A stretch of 64,000 nt of DNA from DASRBN01 sp035294305 (GCA_035294305.1 DATGLD010000048.1:434001-498000); one strand, 5' to 3'; counted from the stretch's first letter, positions 41,874-51,413 are shown. Program-made: numbers and translations. Notes: generated from the sequence alone by a model not told the origin.

Positions 41874-42633
41874 GTAGGGCCTCCTCTACAAAAATTTGCG
41901 AATTTGCCAGGCGATCCAGCAAGTAATCGAGATAAGCGGCACGATGAGCGGCGGGGTCAGGGAAGTCGGGATCATCCTCCAACCAGGATTCGGGAATGAG
42001 GTTAACGATATCCTGGAGAATCTGCGGTGATAGTCGCGCTCTCAGGTCTCGATCAACCTCCGGCAATGCGGACGCTACCGGCAAGAGGACGTGATTTTTG
42101 ATCGGAGAAAACGCTATGCGGCTGCGCTCAATATAGTTCGAGTTCACATGATGAAAGTAGAGCGAGGAGCCGTGGTCGATGAGCATCAAGCGGCGATGCC
42201 ACCAGAGCATATTGGTGTTGCGCGGCGTGCGGTCGACGTTGGTTACATAGGCATCGAACCAGAGAATCGACGAGGCTAACAGAGGGTCCACGCTGGCGGC
42301 GTCCAGAGCGTCGAAAGGCAGGGCGCCGGGCAGGAAATCGAGCGCGAGGTTGAGTCCCTCACTCGCCTCTATCAAGGCTTGAATTTCAAAATCAGGCTCG
42401 GAGCGCCCCAGTACGGGGTCAAGCTCCATGAAGACGATCTCAGGCACAGGTAAGCCGAGAGCACGGCCAATTTCACCGGCCACCAGTTCGGCAATCAATG
42501 CCTTTGTCCCATGACCGGAGCCGCGAAACTTGAGCACATAGAGACCATCGTCATCGGCTTCAACGATGGCAGGCAGCGAGCCTCCCTCTCTTAAGGGTGT
42601 GACATAGCGTGTAGCAGTTATTGTCCTTAGCAT
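41851..42633 (-). CDS. HipA-like kinase family protein
   Basis: A 260-residue short HipA-like protein. Visible features: LYVLKFRGSGHGTKALIAELVAGEIGRALGL (lysine and acidic helix for ATP), a catalytic-loop-like WFDAYVTNVDRTPRNTNMLW with Asp and Asn, and the metal-binding MLIDHGSSLYFH. This is the kinase core without the DNA-binding HipB partner or the N-terminal HipA subdomain. Whether it phosphorylates a protein is unknown. Its partner gene encodes DUF3037 in an overlapping frame, so the two products are made in step. It could be a regulatory or defence pair, or a two-gene housekeeping unit. Confidence 0.82.
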   Translation of the reverse strand: MLRTITATRYVTPLREGGSLPAIVEADDDGLYVLKFRGSGHGTKALIAELVAGEIGRALGLPVPEIVFMELDPVLGRSEPDFEIQALIEASEGLNLALDFLPGALPFDALDAASVDPLLASSILWFDAYVTNVDRTPRNTNMLWWHRRLMLIDHGSSLYFHHVNSNYIERSRIAFSPIKNHVLLPVASALPEVDRDLRARLSPQILQDIVNLIPESWLEDDPDFPDPAAHRAAYLDYLLDRLANSQIFVEEALRARDELV

Positions 42634-42672
42634 CCTGGAATTCTTCTATATAGCAGGTCTTTTATCTCCGTA

Positions 42673-42783
42673 TTAGTGTATCACACGAGATGAGGATACG
42701 TTTTGATCTGCTGCGATTGGAGATGACATTACGCTCAAAGCGCGATAGAGGCCCAAAGCAATCAGCAAATATGCCGTCACCAT
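42673..42783 (-). CDS. Possible 36-residue membrane peptide
   Basis: The ATG overlaps the stop codon of the hexosaminidase gene (ATGGTGA). The peptide begins with a hydrophobic helix (MVTAYLLIALGLYRALSV) and has a polar tail. The overlap suggests coupled translation, but there is no homology to support it, and it may be chance. Confidence 0.25.
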   Translation of the reverse strand: MVTAYLLIALGLYRALSVMSSPIAADQNVSSSRVIH

Positions 42784-44342
42784 GTCGATACTGCCGGCAG
42801 GTGTGTGCCGGGAGGAGCACCAATGAGCACGGCTAACTGCCGGAAAAGTTCGTAGGGTAAAGGGATTGTGGGGCCACTCCAGAGTTTTTCGCCGAGCGTG
42901 GGCATGGCTGGCTTCACACGGGCATAGACATCGGTAGTGCTGACTTTGCCGAGCGCGTCGTTCCATACGGCAAACATCCCTCCCAAGAGGTGAGGATCGT
43001 TTGGGGCAAGGTTGAGGCTGGGATGCGTGAAATCGAAGATGTTTGGCTCCCATTGCTCGTAGAGCTGCCGAGTATCTAAATAGTCATGATAGTATCCAGC
43101 CTTGGGGACGATATAGAGAAGGTTATCGTTCACATTAATGATGTGGAAGCCTTGTTTCACCATATCCACAGGGTTAGACCAGCTATTGTTCCAGTCCTCG
43201 ATGACGATATTCGTGTTGACCGGAATGTTGCTATTCATCTTTGTCAGGCTTCCCCATATGCGTACGGTTTTGCCTTTCTGGTTGAGAAATGTGTTGAGCA
43301 CGTTGACAAACAGGCGATAGCTATTTGCATCGCTGGCAACATATTCATCGGCCCCGATATCGACCTGCGAGGTCTGAAACCATGGCAAAAATGTATTCCA
43401 GAGCGACTCTACAAAGGTATAGGTTGCGGGATTGCTCAGATCAAGCATTTCTTTTGAGTATGTGGGGCTGGCGAGGTCAGGACGATACTGCGTGAGGGCA
43501 AGGTCGTGCGCAGGCATGTCGATCTCCGGCGTTATCGTGACGTGATACTGCCTGGCAACGGATTCGAGCGCGAGGATATCCTGCTCAGTATAGGAACCAG
43601 CGCTGGAGGCAAGCCGTGGAAAGTTCGGGCTATTGAGGCGAAACGCGGCGAACTGGCGCATCCAATCCGGATTATTTCCGGCTCCGGGCGCATTATCGTT
43701 CAAATGGAGCTGGAAATCGTTCATCTTATACCAGGCCATCACACGCACGATGTCCTCGAGGTAGCTGACGGGGAAATATTTGCGCCCGACATCGAGCATA
43801 AAGCCGCGTTCAGCATACTGGGGGTAGTCTCTTGCCATTCCCCTGGGGATATAGGTGCGCGCGGAATCTTCTCGCAGTATCTGCAAGGCGGTGCGCGTTC
43901 CATAAAATACGCCTGTGCTAGTATGCGCGCTGATTGTGACGGCATCCTCTACATCGAGGAGGTAGCCTTCGTTGCCGAGGCCACTATCCAGGTTGGTCAA
44001 GGTCAGGAAAAAATCGCCGGTATTGGGAGTGTTTGCGAGGACGATGGGAAGTTTAGTGCCGGTTTCGTTGAAGAGGTCATTCTGGAAAACCCCGGCTGTA
44101 TCTAGCAACTGTGCGTTATACGCAGGATTTACGACAATGCGCGATGTGTAGCTGAGGGCAAACGAGCCGCTGCCGCCCTGCCACTGCTGCAGAGCGGGAA
44201 TGACCGGAGGGGCAGGGTTGATGTAGGCAAGTTCGTAACCGGTGAACTGGAGAGGATGAAAATAGGTGAAGATGCTGGCGGCGAGGAATAACATCACTGC
44301 ATAGAGTGTGATAATGCGCTTTTTGGTGAAATATTTCCTCAA
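42777..44342 (-). CDS. Beta-N-acetylhexosaminidase, GH20, membrane anchored
   Basis: A 521-residue protein with an N-terminal membrane helix (about 9-28) that would leave it anchored outside. After a GH20b-like domain (about 60-165) the catalytic barrel starts at GFMLDVGRKYFPVSYLEDIVR. The adjacent Asp-Glu pair that drives catalysis is in DIGADEYVAS (about 331-332). EIDMPAHDLAL and YKMNDFQLHLND are family signatures. It removes N-acetylglucosamine or galactosamine from chitin fragments, cell wall or glycans. It is a single gene with no sugar transport nearby on its strand. Confidence 0.9.
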   Translation of the reverse strand: MRKYFTKKRIITLYAVMLFLAASIFTYFHPLQFTGYELAYINPAPPVIPALQQWQGGSGSFALSYTSRIVVNPAYNAQLLDTAGVFQNDLFNETGTKLPIVLANTPNTGDFFLTLTNLDSGLGNEGYLLDVEDAVTISAHTSTGVFYGTRTALQILREDSARTYIPRGMARDYPQYAERGFMLDVGRKYFPVSYLEDIVRVMAWYKMNDFQLHLNDNAPGAGNNPDWMRQFAAFRLNSPNFPRLASSAGSYTEQDILALESVARQYHVTITPEIDMPAHDLALTQYRPDLASPTYSKEMLDLSNPATYTFVESLWNTFLPWFQTSQVDIGADEYVASDANSYRLFVNVLNTFLNQKGKTVRIWGSLTKMNSNIPVNTNIVIEDWNNSWSNPVDMVKQGFHIINVNDNLLYIVPKAGYYHDYLDTRQLYEQWEPNIFDFTHPSLNLAPNDPHLLGGMFAVWNDALGKVSTTDVYARVKPAMPTLGEKLWSGPTIPLPYELFRQLAVLIGAPPGTHLPAVSTW

Positions 44343-44745
44343 GGATGCTGCTCCTTGCGCGAGTTCTGGATAGCTCTATTGATTTTGCAGTAAGCACGTG
44401 TAGTATAACCTGCTTAGAACAAATTGTCAAAATGTGCAGTCCGGTGAAGTGCAACAAACCTTCATTGCTCAAAACACCTGACCTTGTTTCACCTGCTTGT
44501 CCAGACTTACGTATACTGTGAGAACGGGTTCGCCGCCTACCATTGTACGGTTTCTATCAGTGTGCCGTCAACTACAGAAACATGGTGCAGAAACCTTCCT
44601 GGCTAACCGATCGCGCCGGGAGCGAGGCTTCCTCGATTGCCTCTGAAGATAGAAAATTGACTACAGAAACCTGGGAGATATTACTTCTGAGGTGGTAAAA
44701 TATGGTGTAGGGCAAAATGGATGCAATATACCAGGATTACCATGA
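44343..44745. other. 403-bp stretch between divergent genes, no clear feature
   Basis: This holds the promoters of the hexosaminidase (minus) and kinase (plus) genes. TTGACT at about 44657 could be a -35, but no good -10 follows. The word CTACAGAAAC occurs twice (about 44572 and 44659). No RNA, repeat family member or gene is recognisable. Confidence 0.4.
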
Positions 44746-46068
44746 ATGAAAATATGTACGTTTTGTGGAACGAAAAATCGCGACGATGAGAGCTTTTGCA
44801 CGCATTGCGGCGCATCTCTGGATTCGTCTCCTGTAACCGGGAACGTGGATACGAGCCTGCCCGCAAGCACCGCCAACACGACACAGTTCCTGATTCCGGG
44901 CGCTCAGTTGCAGGAGGGGCGCTATGTTATTCAGAAGATATTGGGGCAGGGAGGAATGGGTACTTTAGCGCTGGCAATCGATACGCGCCTTGTCGATAAG
45001 CCTGTGGTGATTAAGGAACTGATTGCTGAGCATGCCGACCCAACAGAAGATGTACGCAATTTTCAACGTGAGGTGCAGACGCTGGCGCATCTCGACCATC
45101 CGCTTATTCCGGCGGTGACCGACCACTTTCAGGAAGGGTCGCACTATTTCATGGTACAGGAATATGTGGAGGGCGAAAACCTGGATGAGCGGATGGAACG
45201 CATCCGGCGCCCTATGGATGAACAAGAAGCTCTCAAATACGCCGCAGAAGTACTTGATATTCTCGACTACCTGGAACAGCAGAAGCCGCCGATTGTGCAT
45301 CGCGACATTAAGCCGGCCAATATTATTATTGGGGCCAGAGATCAAAAGGCACACCTGGTCGACTTTGGCATTGCACGCCTCTATGCTCCTTCGAAGGCTC
45401 AGCGCAAACAGACGACTGCCCTCGGCACGCCCGGATATGCGCCGCCCGAACAATACCAGGGAAACGCTGAGCCGCGTTCCGACCTATACGCGCTGGCAGC
45501 GACGCTCTATTACCTGTTGACGAATCGCGACCCGACCGAGCATCCATTATTCCAGTTTCCGCCTGCGCGCACGATCAATCCACGACTGTCTCCGGAAGTG
45601 GAGACCCTACTGGAACGCGCCCTCACACTGGATATCAACCAGCGCTATCAGACTGCGTTAGAGATGAAACGCGATATCGATGCCATCCTGTACCCGGCGC
45701 CTGAGAGTCCTGGCTTGCAAAGTACAGGTATAGGCATAACTTATTCACCCAGGCTGTCCGGCCCGTTAGGGCGCATACCAATCTCAGGGGCGTTGGGGGG
45801 ATATTCGTCCGGCCAGGTGCAGCAATTTTACCAACCCCCTGCGTCACAGCCGGTAACACGCAGGTCACCTTTCGCGCCTTACCAGGCTCCAAATGCGCCC
45901 GGCAGGCAGCAGCCATCACCTTCACCTGGTAAACAGCCGCTCACGAGCAACGTAGCGTTCGTTTTTTTCCTGTTTGTGCTGTTCATTTTCTTGCTCGGCA
46001 TCGTGGGCTACTTCCTGCTCGGCTACGCGCATGGCCTGGGTGGCGCCGCGAGCGGCTTACCATTTTAA
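44746..46068 (+). CDS. Zinc-ribbon Ser/Thr protein kinase with C-terminal membrane helix
   Basis: A 440-residue protein. The N-terminus is a zinc ribbon: C4 and C7 in CTFC, C18 and C21 in CTHC. The kinase domain (about 64-315) has the loop GQGGMGTLALA, the VIKEL lysine (about 87), HRDIKPAN (about 185), DFG (about 206) and GTPGYAPPEQY. A Pro/Gln-rich linker follows, then one membrane helix (about 403-423) with almost nothing outside. So kinase and zinc ribbon are cytoplasmic and tethered from the C-terminus. It has no outer sensor, so it probably responds to an inside signal through the ribbon. The start has weak ribosome-site support. Confidence 0.92.
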   Translation: MKICTFCGTKNRDDESFCTHCGASLDSSPVTGNVDTSLPASTANTTQFLIPGAQLQEGRYVIQKILGQGGMGTLALAIDTRLVDKPVVIKELIAEHADPTEDVRNFQREVQTLAHLDHPLIPAVTDHFQEGSHYFMVQEYVEGENLDERMERIRRPMDEQEALKYAAEVLDILDYLEQQKPPIVHRDIKPANIIIGARDQKAHLVDFGIARLYAPSKAQRKQTTALGTPGYAPPEQYQGNAEPRSDLYALAATLYYLLTNRDPTEHPLFQFPPARTINPRLSPEVETLLERALTLDINQRYQTALEMKRDIDAILYPAPESPGLQSTGIGITYSPRLSGPLGRIPISGALGGYSSGQVQQFYQPPASQPVTRRSPFAPYQAPNAPGRQQPSPSPGKQPLTSNVAFVFFLFVLFIFLLGIVGYFLLGYAHGLGGAASGLPF

Positions 46069-46172
46069 TGTTAGAGGGCAGTTTCAGGTGAGATAGATAA
46101 GTAGTCCGGCGCCAGGCCACGTTCGTGTAGTGTCACAATAGAACTGCTGTGCTCTCCATACCAGAGCTTCGT

Positions 46173-47177
46173 CTAGACCCCGGTATTCTGGCGAGGCGCG
46201 CTTGAACCACGCACGATTAACTGCCCCTTGAGAATCACCTGGCGTGTAGGACGCTCGGGGGCGGCAATGCGTTGGATGAGGAGTTCTGCCGCGGTTTTGC
46301 CTATCTCATAAGTTGGCTGGGCGATCAGAGTAATCGCGGGTTGAACGAGCGATGCCCAGGTGGTTTCGTCAAAAGTGACCAGGGCGATATCATCAGGAAT
46401 AGTAAGATTGCGCTCGCGTATGGCCCGCAGGGCGCCTTCGGCAATCAAACTATTGACGGTGAAGAGCGCATCGGGCGGTTCGGCCAGATCGATCAGCTTC
46501 AAGGTTGCCGCGTAACCTGCATCAGCCCTGGGCGGAATATAGCGCATGTATTCCGAGCGAGGAGAGAGACCATGCGCCCGCAATGCTTTCTCATATCCTA
46601 GTTGCCGTTCCAGTCCGGTACTCATTTCACTACACAGGGCCGCAATGCGCCTGTACCCGTGCTCGACAAGATGGGTGACGAGGCGGTAGGCTGCGTCGAC
46701 ATTGTCAAGCAGCACCACATCGACATCACCATTCGAGATAGAGCGGTCGATTATGACTATAGGAAATGGGAAATTGGAGTCTGTAAAGCTGGCGATGGTT
46801 TGACGTGTAGGGGACATGATCGCGCCCGCGACGGCCGTATCGCGCATCAGGTTCAGGTAGATTGCTTCCTTCTCTGGATTCTCATCTGTGTTGCAGAGCA
46901 CGACGCTGAAACCCTGTTCGTAGGCGCTATCTTCGACGGCGCGGCTGATGGCAGTAAAGAACGGATTGCTGATATCAGAGACGATCAGACCAATGGTGTT
47001 AGACTGCTGTGAGCGCAGGCTGCGGGCCACCAGATTGGGGCGATATCCTAAACGTTCTACCGCGGCCATTACACGCTCACGCACTTCAGGCCGAACGTGC
47101 AAACCATTAGAGAGGACGCGCGAAACGGTGGCCGTTGAGACACCGGCGGCCTCCGCGACATCTTTGATACTGGCCAT
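46173..47177 (-). CDS. LacI-family repressor of the sugar gene cluster
   Basis: A 334-residue regulator. The N-terminal helix-turn-helix (IKDVAEAAGVSTATVSRVLSNG) and hinge (GYRPNLVARSLRSQQSNTIGL) are classic. The rest is a periplasmic-binding-like sugar sensor (DVVLLDNVD, SLIAEGALRAIRERNLTIPDD). It is divergent from the PfkB kinase gene. Three copies of the same operator-like sequence lie in the 438-bp gap, two at its own promoter and one across the kinase promoter. It should repress both until the sugar is present. The inducing sugar cannot be read from the sequence. Confidence 0.92.
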   Translation of the reverse strand: MASIKDVAEAAGVSTATVSRVLSNGLHVRPEVRERVMAAVERLGYRPNLVARSLRSQQSNTIGLIVSDISNPFFTAISRAVEDSAYEQGFSVVLCNTDENPEKEAIYLNLMRDTAVAGAIMSPTRQTIASFTDSNFPFPIVIIDRSISNGDVDVVLLDNVDAAYRLVTHLVEHGYRRIAALCSEMSTGLERQLGYEKALRAHGLSPRSEYMRYIPPRADAGYAATLKLIDLAEPPDALFTVNSLIAEGALRAIRERNLTIPDDIALVTFDETTWASLVQPAITLIAQPTYEIGKTAAELLIQRIAAPERPTRQVILKGQLIVRGSSAPRQNTGV

Positions 47178-47263
47178 ATAAACAACTTACCTCCTGCAGC
47201 TCGCCTTTCTTCCTTTTCCAACTCCAATCAGACCGGCCAGGAAGAGGGCCTCTTGAGCACATT

Positions 47264-47332
47264 TTGTAAACGATTTACTACTATTATAGCATACCTCTGC
47301 CTGGATTGCCAGATATTTTGTAATCGTTTGAA
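47264..47332 (-). promoter_or_regulatory. lacI-type gene promoter with two operators
   Basis: On the minus strand, TATAAT is at 47283-47288 with TGGCAA 17 bases upstream (47306-47311). TTGTAAACGATTTACT (47264-47279) lies just downstream of the -10, and TTGTAATCGTTTGAA (47318-47332) just upstream of the -35. Both resemble the palindromic operator at 47497, so self-repression is likely. Confidence 0.65.
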
Positions 47333-47485
47333 TGCCCCATACGCAAAACAGGCCGGTGGAGGGGGCGATCACAAGGAGCACGCCCTTAAGGACCATCATT
47401 TTAACATTGACAGAAAACGAGCTTGCCTTTTCCAGGGCAAATCTGACAAAAATATTGAATTTGTGATCTTTTCGCCCAAAAAGCC

Positions 47486-47514
47486 TTGACAAATCTATTG
47501 TAATCGTTTACAAT
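47486..47514 (+). promoter_or_regulatory. Promoter of the sugar kinase gene with a LacI operator inside
   Basis: TTGACA (47486-47491), 17-base spacer, TACAAT (47509-47514). The palindrome ATTGTAATCGTTTACAAT (47497-47514) fills the spacer and covers the -10. Such placement blocks RNA polymerase when the repressor is bound. Confidence 0.75.
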
Positions 47515-47615
47515 TTGAACATCAAGAAATTCCTTCTATGGCAGTAATTTAAGAATAGCGGAGTGAAATGTTGACGAAGAGGCAACAGTAGCTCCCGAAC
47601 TGGCGAGGTGGCCGT

Positions 47616-48611
47616 ATGAAACATATCATCAACCTTGGTGAAGCCCTTATTGATATCATTCCCAGTTCGCCAATCCGCCTGGGTGAGGCCTGCTATACCC
47701 CTCATGCCGGTGGAGCGATAGCGAACGCTGCTGTTGCGATTGCACGCCTTGGAGGTTCCTCTCGCTTCATTGGGGGAATTTCAGAGGACCGGTTCGGCAG
47801 GCTGCTGGTGCAGACGCTTGTCGAAAATGCCGTAGATATCCGTTATGTTCAATTCATCGAGCAGGCGCCCACAGCAGTTGCTCTGGTAACGCTGCTTGAT
47901 GATGGCCAGAGACGCTTTACGTTTTTTCGCGAAGGCACAGCCGATAGCCTGTTACAGGTTGAAGAACTCAACTGGTCGGCGTGGCAAGATACGGCTATCT
48001 GCCATACGGGTGGAGTTTTACTTTCCAGCGGGCCGGCCCGTATAGCAACCCTGGCCGCCATGGAGCATACGCGACGTGTCGGTGCAATCGTATCGTTCGA
48101 CGTAAATGTCCGCAAATCGCTGTGGGATTCGCCATCCACGATACGAGAGATAATAGCTAAAGGCGTAGAGCGAGCCGACATTCTCAAACTCAGTGTCGAC
48201 GAGGCCGAATTCGTGAGCGACCAGGTTACAGAGCCTGCCAATCCTCCTGATAGTAGCTGGCTGACCACGCTGGGGGAAATGCTTTTAGGAAGAGGTCCGC
48301 GCCTGGTCATTATCACTCTTGGCGCTAACGGCGCGCTGCTGATGACGGCCAGCCAGCGAGTAGAGATTCGCCCGTTGTCGGTTCGTCCTGTTGATACAAC
48401 TGGCGCGGGTGATGCATTTATCGGAGCCGTATTATACACGCTGCTCCAGCAAGGATGCTCTACCCCCTCAGATCTTCAAGCCCTGACAGAACAAGAGCTG
48501 AGCACAACCGGCAATTTTGCCAACGCGGTAGCGGGCATCAGCGTCACTCGCTATGGCGGTATTTCGTCGTTCCCTTATTTACATGAAGTCAACGGGTTTT
48601 CGGCTACCTGA
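47616..48611 (+). CDS. PfkB-family carbohydrate kinase
   Basis: A 331-residue ribokinase-like protein: GGAIANAAVAIARLGGSSRFIGGISEDRFG at the start and the second signature DTTGAGDAFIGAVLY (catalytic Asp about 264) near the end. The start GEALIDIIP is common in fructokinases, but the sugar is not certain. It has ribosome site GAGGTGG and follows a strong promoter with a LacI operator. A ribose-type ABC transporter comes next, 227 bases further, so the kinase probably traps the imported sugar. The gap has a hairpin (CAGCCGGC/GCCGGCTG, about 48750-48803), so the transporter may be partly uncoupled. Confidence 0.88.
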   Translation: MKHIINLGEALIDIIPSSPIRLGEACYTPHAGGAIANAAVAIARLGGSSRFIGGISEDRFGRLLVQTLVENAVDIRYVQFIEQAPTAVALVTLLDDGQRRFTFFREGTADSLLQVEELNWSAWQDTAICHTGGVLLSSGPARIATLAAMEHTRRVGAIVSFDVNVRKSLWDSPSTIREIIAKGVERADILKLSVDEAEFVSDQVTEPANPPDSSWLTTLGEMLLGRGPRLVIITLGANGALLMTASQRVEIRPLSVRPVDTTGAGDAFIGAVLYTLLQQGCSTPSDLQALTEQELSTTGNFANAVAGISVTRYGGISSFPYLHEVNGFSAT

Positions 48612-48838
48612 AGACTCTATCCTCGTAGTGTTCCCCTGTATTGTGTTCCTGTAGAGCTATCTTGTGTAACATCTATCAAATTTTGGATGAAGGCTCGGTA
48701 GGCTTTCATTAGCTGCATGTGGTAACCGTAGCGCATGCACTTCACATAGCAGCCGGCTAACGTGAATAGACGCATGGATGCGACATATAGTGGCGGCCGG
48801 CTGGATTCAGACAACCCGAGAAAAGGAGTAAGAAAGGT

Positions 48839-49876
48839 ATGTCCAGATTCTTCAAAACCCCTTTTACGCTTTCAACTGTTGCGGCGATTGCGCTTGTCAC
48901 CCTCATTATAGGTGTGCTCATCGCTCGCCTCTTTGTCCCGGCCTCGACCCGCGCAAGCTCGAATGCTCCGGCTTCAGGTAAGCGAGTCGATGTCATTGTC
49001 AAGGCGACGGACTCCCAGTTCTGGCAGGCCATGCTTGCCGGCGCTCAAGCGGCAGGGAAAGACTGGGGCGTTCAGATCGGCCTCTTTGGGGCTACATCAG
49101 AGGCCGATGTTTCCGACCAGGTAAGCCTGGTTGAAAATTCCATATCACGTGGTGTAGATGCAATTGTACTCGCGGCCTCCTCCTCGCAGGCGCTCAACGG
49201 TGTGATTGATCGCGCCCGTGCCCAGGGAATCAAGGTGATTACTGTTGATACGAAGGTGACAACCACCAGCGACGGCTTTATCGGTACCGACAACACGAAG
49301 GCCGGTGCGGCGGCTGCCGACAGGCTGGGAGAGCTCCTGCAGAAGAAAGGCATTACGACAGGTGGTATCCTGATCGAATCATCGGTTGCCGGTGTGCAGA
49401 CCATTGTCGACCGCGACTCAGGCTTCCAGACCGAACTGGCGGCACGCTTTCCTGGCTTAAAGATCATCGCTCACCGGTATAACAACAATGATACCCCCAC
49501 CGCGCTTTCGGATGTGAACGATGTCATCTCCGCCAATCCCAACCTGGTCGGGATTTACGCCGACAACAATGTATCGGGCGATGGTGTAGCTCAATCCTTG
49601 CAGGAGAATAATGCGCAGAATCGCATCGTCGCCGTCGGGTTCGATTCGGATCCGCAGGAAATCAATGCCATCAAAGCGGGCACGCTGCAAGCCATTGTGG
49701 TACAAAATCCCTACTTCTTTGGCTACCAGGGCGTGGTTGAGGCAGTGATGAGCGCGGAGGGAAGATTTGCCCCGCCGAGCCTGGACCCAGGAGCCGTACT
49801 GGTAGATTCAAGCAACATGAACACGCCATCAGTACAGAAATTGTTGAATCCTCCGACCACGAAAGGGGGGGCTTAA
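48839..49876 (+). CDS. Sugar ABC transporter substrate-binding protein
   Basis: A 345-residue periplasmic-binding protein of the ribose type. An N-terminal helix (about 6-30) acts as signal or anchor; no lipobox cysteine is evident. The binding fold has RVDVIVKATDSQFWQAMLAGAQ, DAIVLAASSSQALNGVIDRA, GFIGTDNTKAGAAAADRLGE and ADNNVSGDGVAQSL, as in RbsB-like proteins. It captures a monosaccharide for the ATPase and permease encoded next (1 base and then 21 bases apart). The ribosome site is AAAAGGAG. Confidence 0.92.
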   Translation: MSRFFKTPFTLSTVAAIALVTLIIGVLIARLFVPASTRASSNAPASGKRVDVIVKATDSQFWQAMLAGAQAAGKDWGVQIGLFGATSEADVSDQVSLVENSISRGVDAIVLAASSSQALNGVIDRARAQGIKVITVDTKVTTTSDGFIGTDNTKAGAAAADRLGELLQKKGITTGGILIESSVAGVQTIVDRDSGFQTELAARFPGLKIIAHRYNNNDTPTALSDVNDVISANPNLVGIYADNNVSGDGVAQSLQENNAQNRIVAVGFDSDPQEINAIKAGTLQAIVVQNPYFFGYQGVVEAVMSAEGRFAPPSLDPGAVLVDSSNMNTPSVQKLLNPPTTKGGA

Positions 49877-49877
49877 G

Positions 49878-51413
49878 ATGACGATTTCAGCGTCCACGAC
49901 AGCGGCAACCCCGCTTGTTCAGCTCAAACACATCACAAAATCCTTTGGCCCGGTGCAGGTACTGAAAGACGTTTCGCTTGAGATGTTTCGTGGTGAGGTC
50001 CTCTGCCTGGCAGGTGAAAACGGCGCGGGGAAGTCAACCCTGATCAAAATCCTGACGGGCGCCGTGGCTCGCGACAGTGGTGAGTATCTCATCGATGGGC
50101 AGGAGGTGGGTTCGCCCAGCCCTGCCCAGGCACGCGCGCTCGGAGTGGGCGTTGTCTACCAGGAGTTGAGCCTGCTGCCAGATGTGTCTGTCGAAGAGAA
50201 CCTGCTGATGGGGCACCTGCCCGCCGCGCGTGGCGTTGTCAAGAAACGGGAGTTGCGCGCGCGTGCCATGCAGATGCTTGAGCGTGTGGGACTCACCAGG
50301 GTTGATCCGGGCATGCTGGTCTCGGACCTGCCCGTAGCGACGCGCCAGATGGTAGAGATTGCCAAGGTGCTGGGAGCGAACGCGCGCATCGTGATCTTCG
50401 ACGAGCCAACGACCGCTCTCTCAGAAGAGGACGCGCAGCACCTTTTGCAACTGATCAAACGGCTCAAGACGGAGGAGGGTGTGGCAGTCCTGTACGTGAC
50501 GCATCGCCTGGAAGAGATTTTTGAAATTGGTGATCGCATTACGGTATTGCGTGATGGCCAGCTCATCACAACAGCGCCCAGCGGCGAATTCACGCACGAT
50601 ACGCTCATTCGTTCGATGGTGGGCCGGCAGATTGAGGCGCTCTACCCGAAGCGAGAACAAAAACAATTCGGCCGGACGCTTTTGTCGGTGCAGGGATTGC
50701 GCCTGAAAGGGAGCCCCTATGCCATCAACCTGGAAGTGCGCGCGGGCGAGATCGTGGGGCTTGGGGGACTGGTAGGAGCGGGTCGCACGGAGACGGTACG
50801 AGCCATTTTCGGGGCCGATTCTATCGACGCCGGTAAGATAATCGTCGATGGCAAACCGCTACCTCCAGGGTCGCCGGCCCAGGCAGTCAAGGCAGGCCTG
50901 GGTCTGCTGACAGAAGACCGTAAGGAGTTGGGGATACTGGCGGACCTCTCGCTGCGGGAGAACGTGACCATCGCCAACATGTCCGCGGTTTCCCGTCTGG
51001 GGGTTGTCTCCCATAAAGAGGAGCTTTCCCTGTTCAACCAGCTGGTGCCGCGCCTGCGCCTGAAGTACCATACGAGCGAGCAGCCGATTTCATCGCTCTC
51101 CGGTGGGAACCAGCAGAAAGTCTTGCTGAGCCGCTGGCTGGCGACGAACGCAAAGGTCTTGCTGCTCGATGAACCCACCAAAGGCGTCGATGTAGGAGCG
51201 AAGGCTGATATCTATACGATTATCGGTGACCTGGCCGCTAAGGGCATGGGCATCGTCGTCGTCTCGTCGTACCTGCCGGAGTTGCTCGGCATCTGTGATC
51301 GCGTCATCATCCTGCACGATTTCGGGGTTACCGGCGAGCTGCCGATTGAACAGGCGACAGAAGAAGAGGTACTGCGCCTGGCGAGCAGTACACCAGTTGC
51401 AATAAATGCATAA
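49878..51413 (+). CDS. Sugar ABC transporter ATPase (two-domain, RbsA type)
   Basis: A 511-residue protein with two ATP-binding domains in tandem. Domain 1 has Walker A GENGAGKST (about 46-54) and Walker B VIFDEPTTALS. Domain 2 has a changed Walker A region (GGLVGAGRTET) and the signature LSGGNQQKVLLSRWL with Walker B LLLDEPTKGVDVGAK. This uneven pair is normal for ribose/xylose-type importers. It drives uptake with the permease at 51435. Nothing unusual is seen. Confidence 0.94.
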   Translation: MTISASTTAATPLVQLKHITKSFGPVQVLKDVSLEMFRGEVLCLAGENGAGKSTLIKILTGAVARDSGEYLIDGQEVGSPSPAQARALGVGVVYQELSLLPDVSVEENLLMGHLPAARGVVKKRELRARAMQMLERVGLTRVDPGMLVSDLPVATRQMVEIAKVLGANARIVIFDEPTTALSEEDAQHLLQLIKRLKTEEGVAVLYVTHRLEEIFEIGDRITVLRDGQLITTAPSGEFTHDTLIRSMVGRQIEALYPKREQKQFGRTLLSVQGLRLKGSPYAINLEVRAGEIVGLGGLVGAGRTETVRAIFGADSIDAGKIIVDGKPLPPGSPAQAVKAGLGLLTEDRKELGILADLSLRENVTIANMSAVSRLGVVSHKEELSLFNQLVPRLRLKYHTSEQPISSLSGGNQQKVLLSRWLATNAKVLLLDEPTKGVDVGAKADIYTIIGDLAAKGMGIVVVSSYLPELLGICDRVIILHDFGVTGELPIEQATEEEVLRLASSTPVAINA

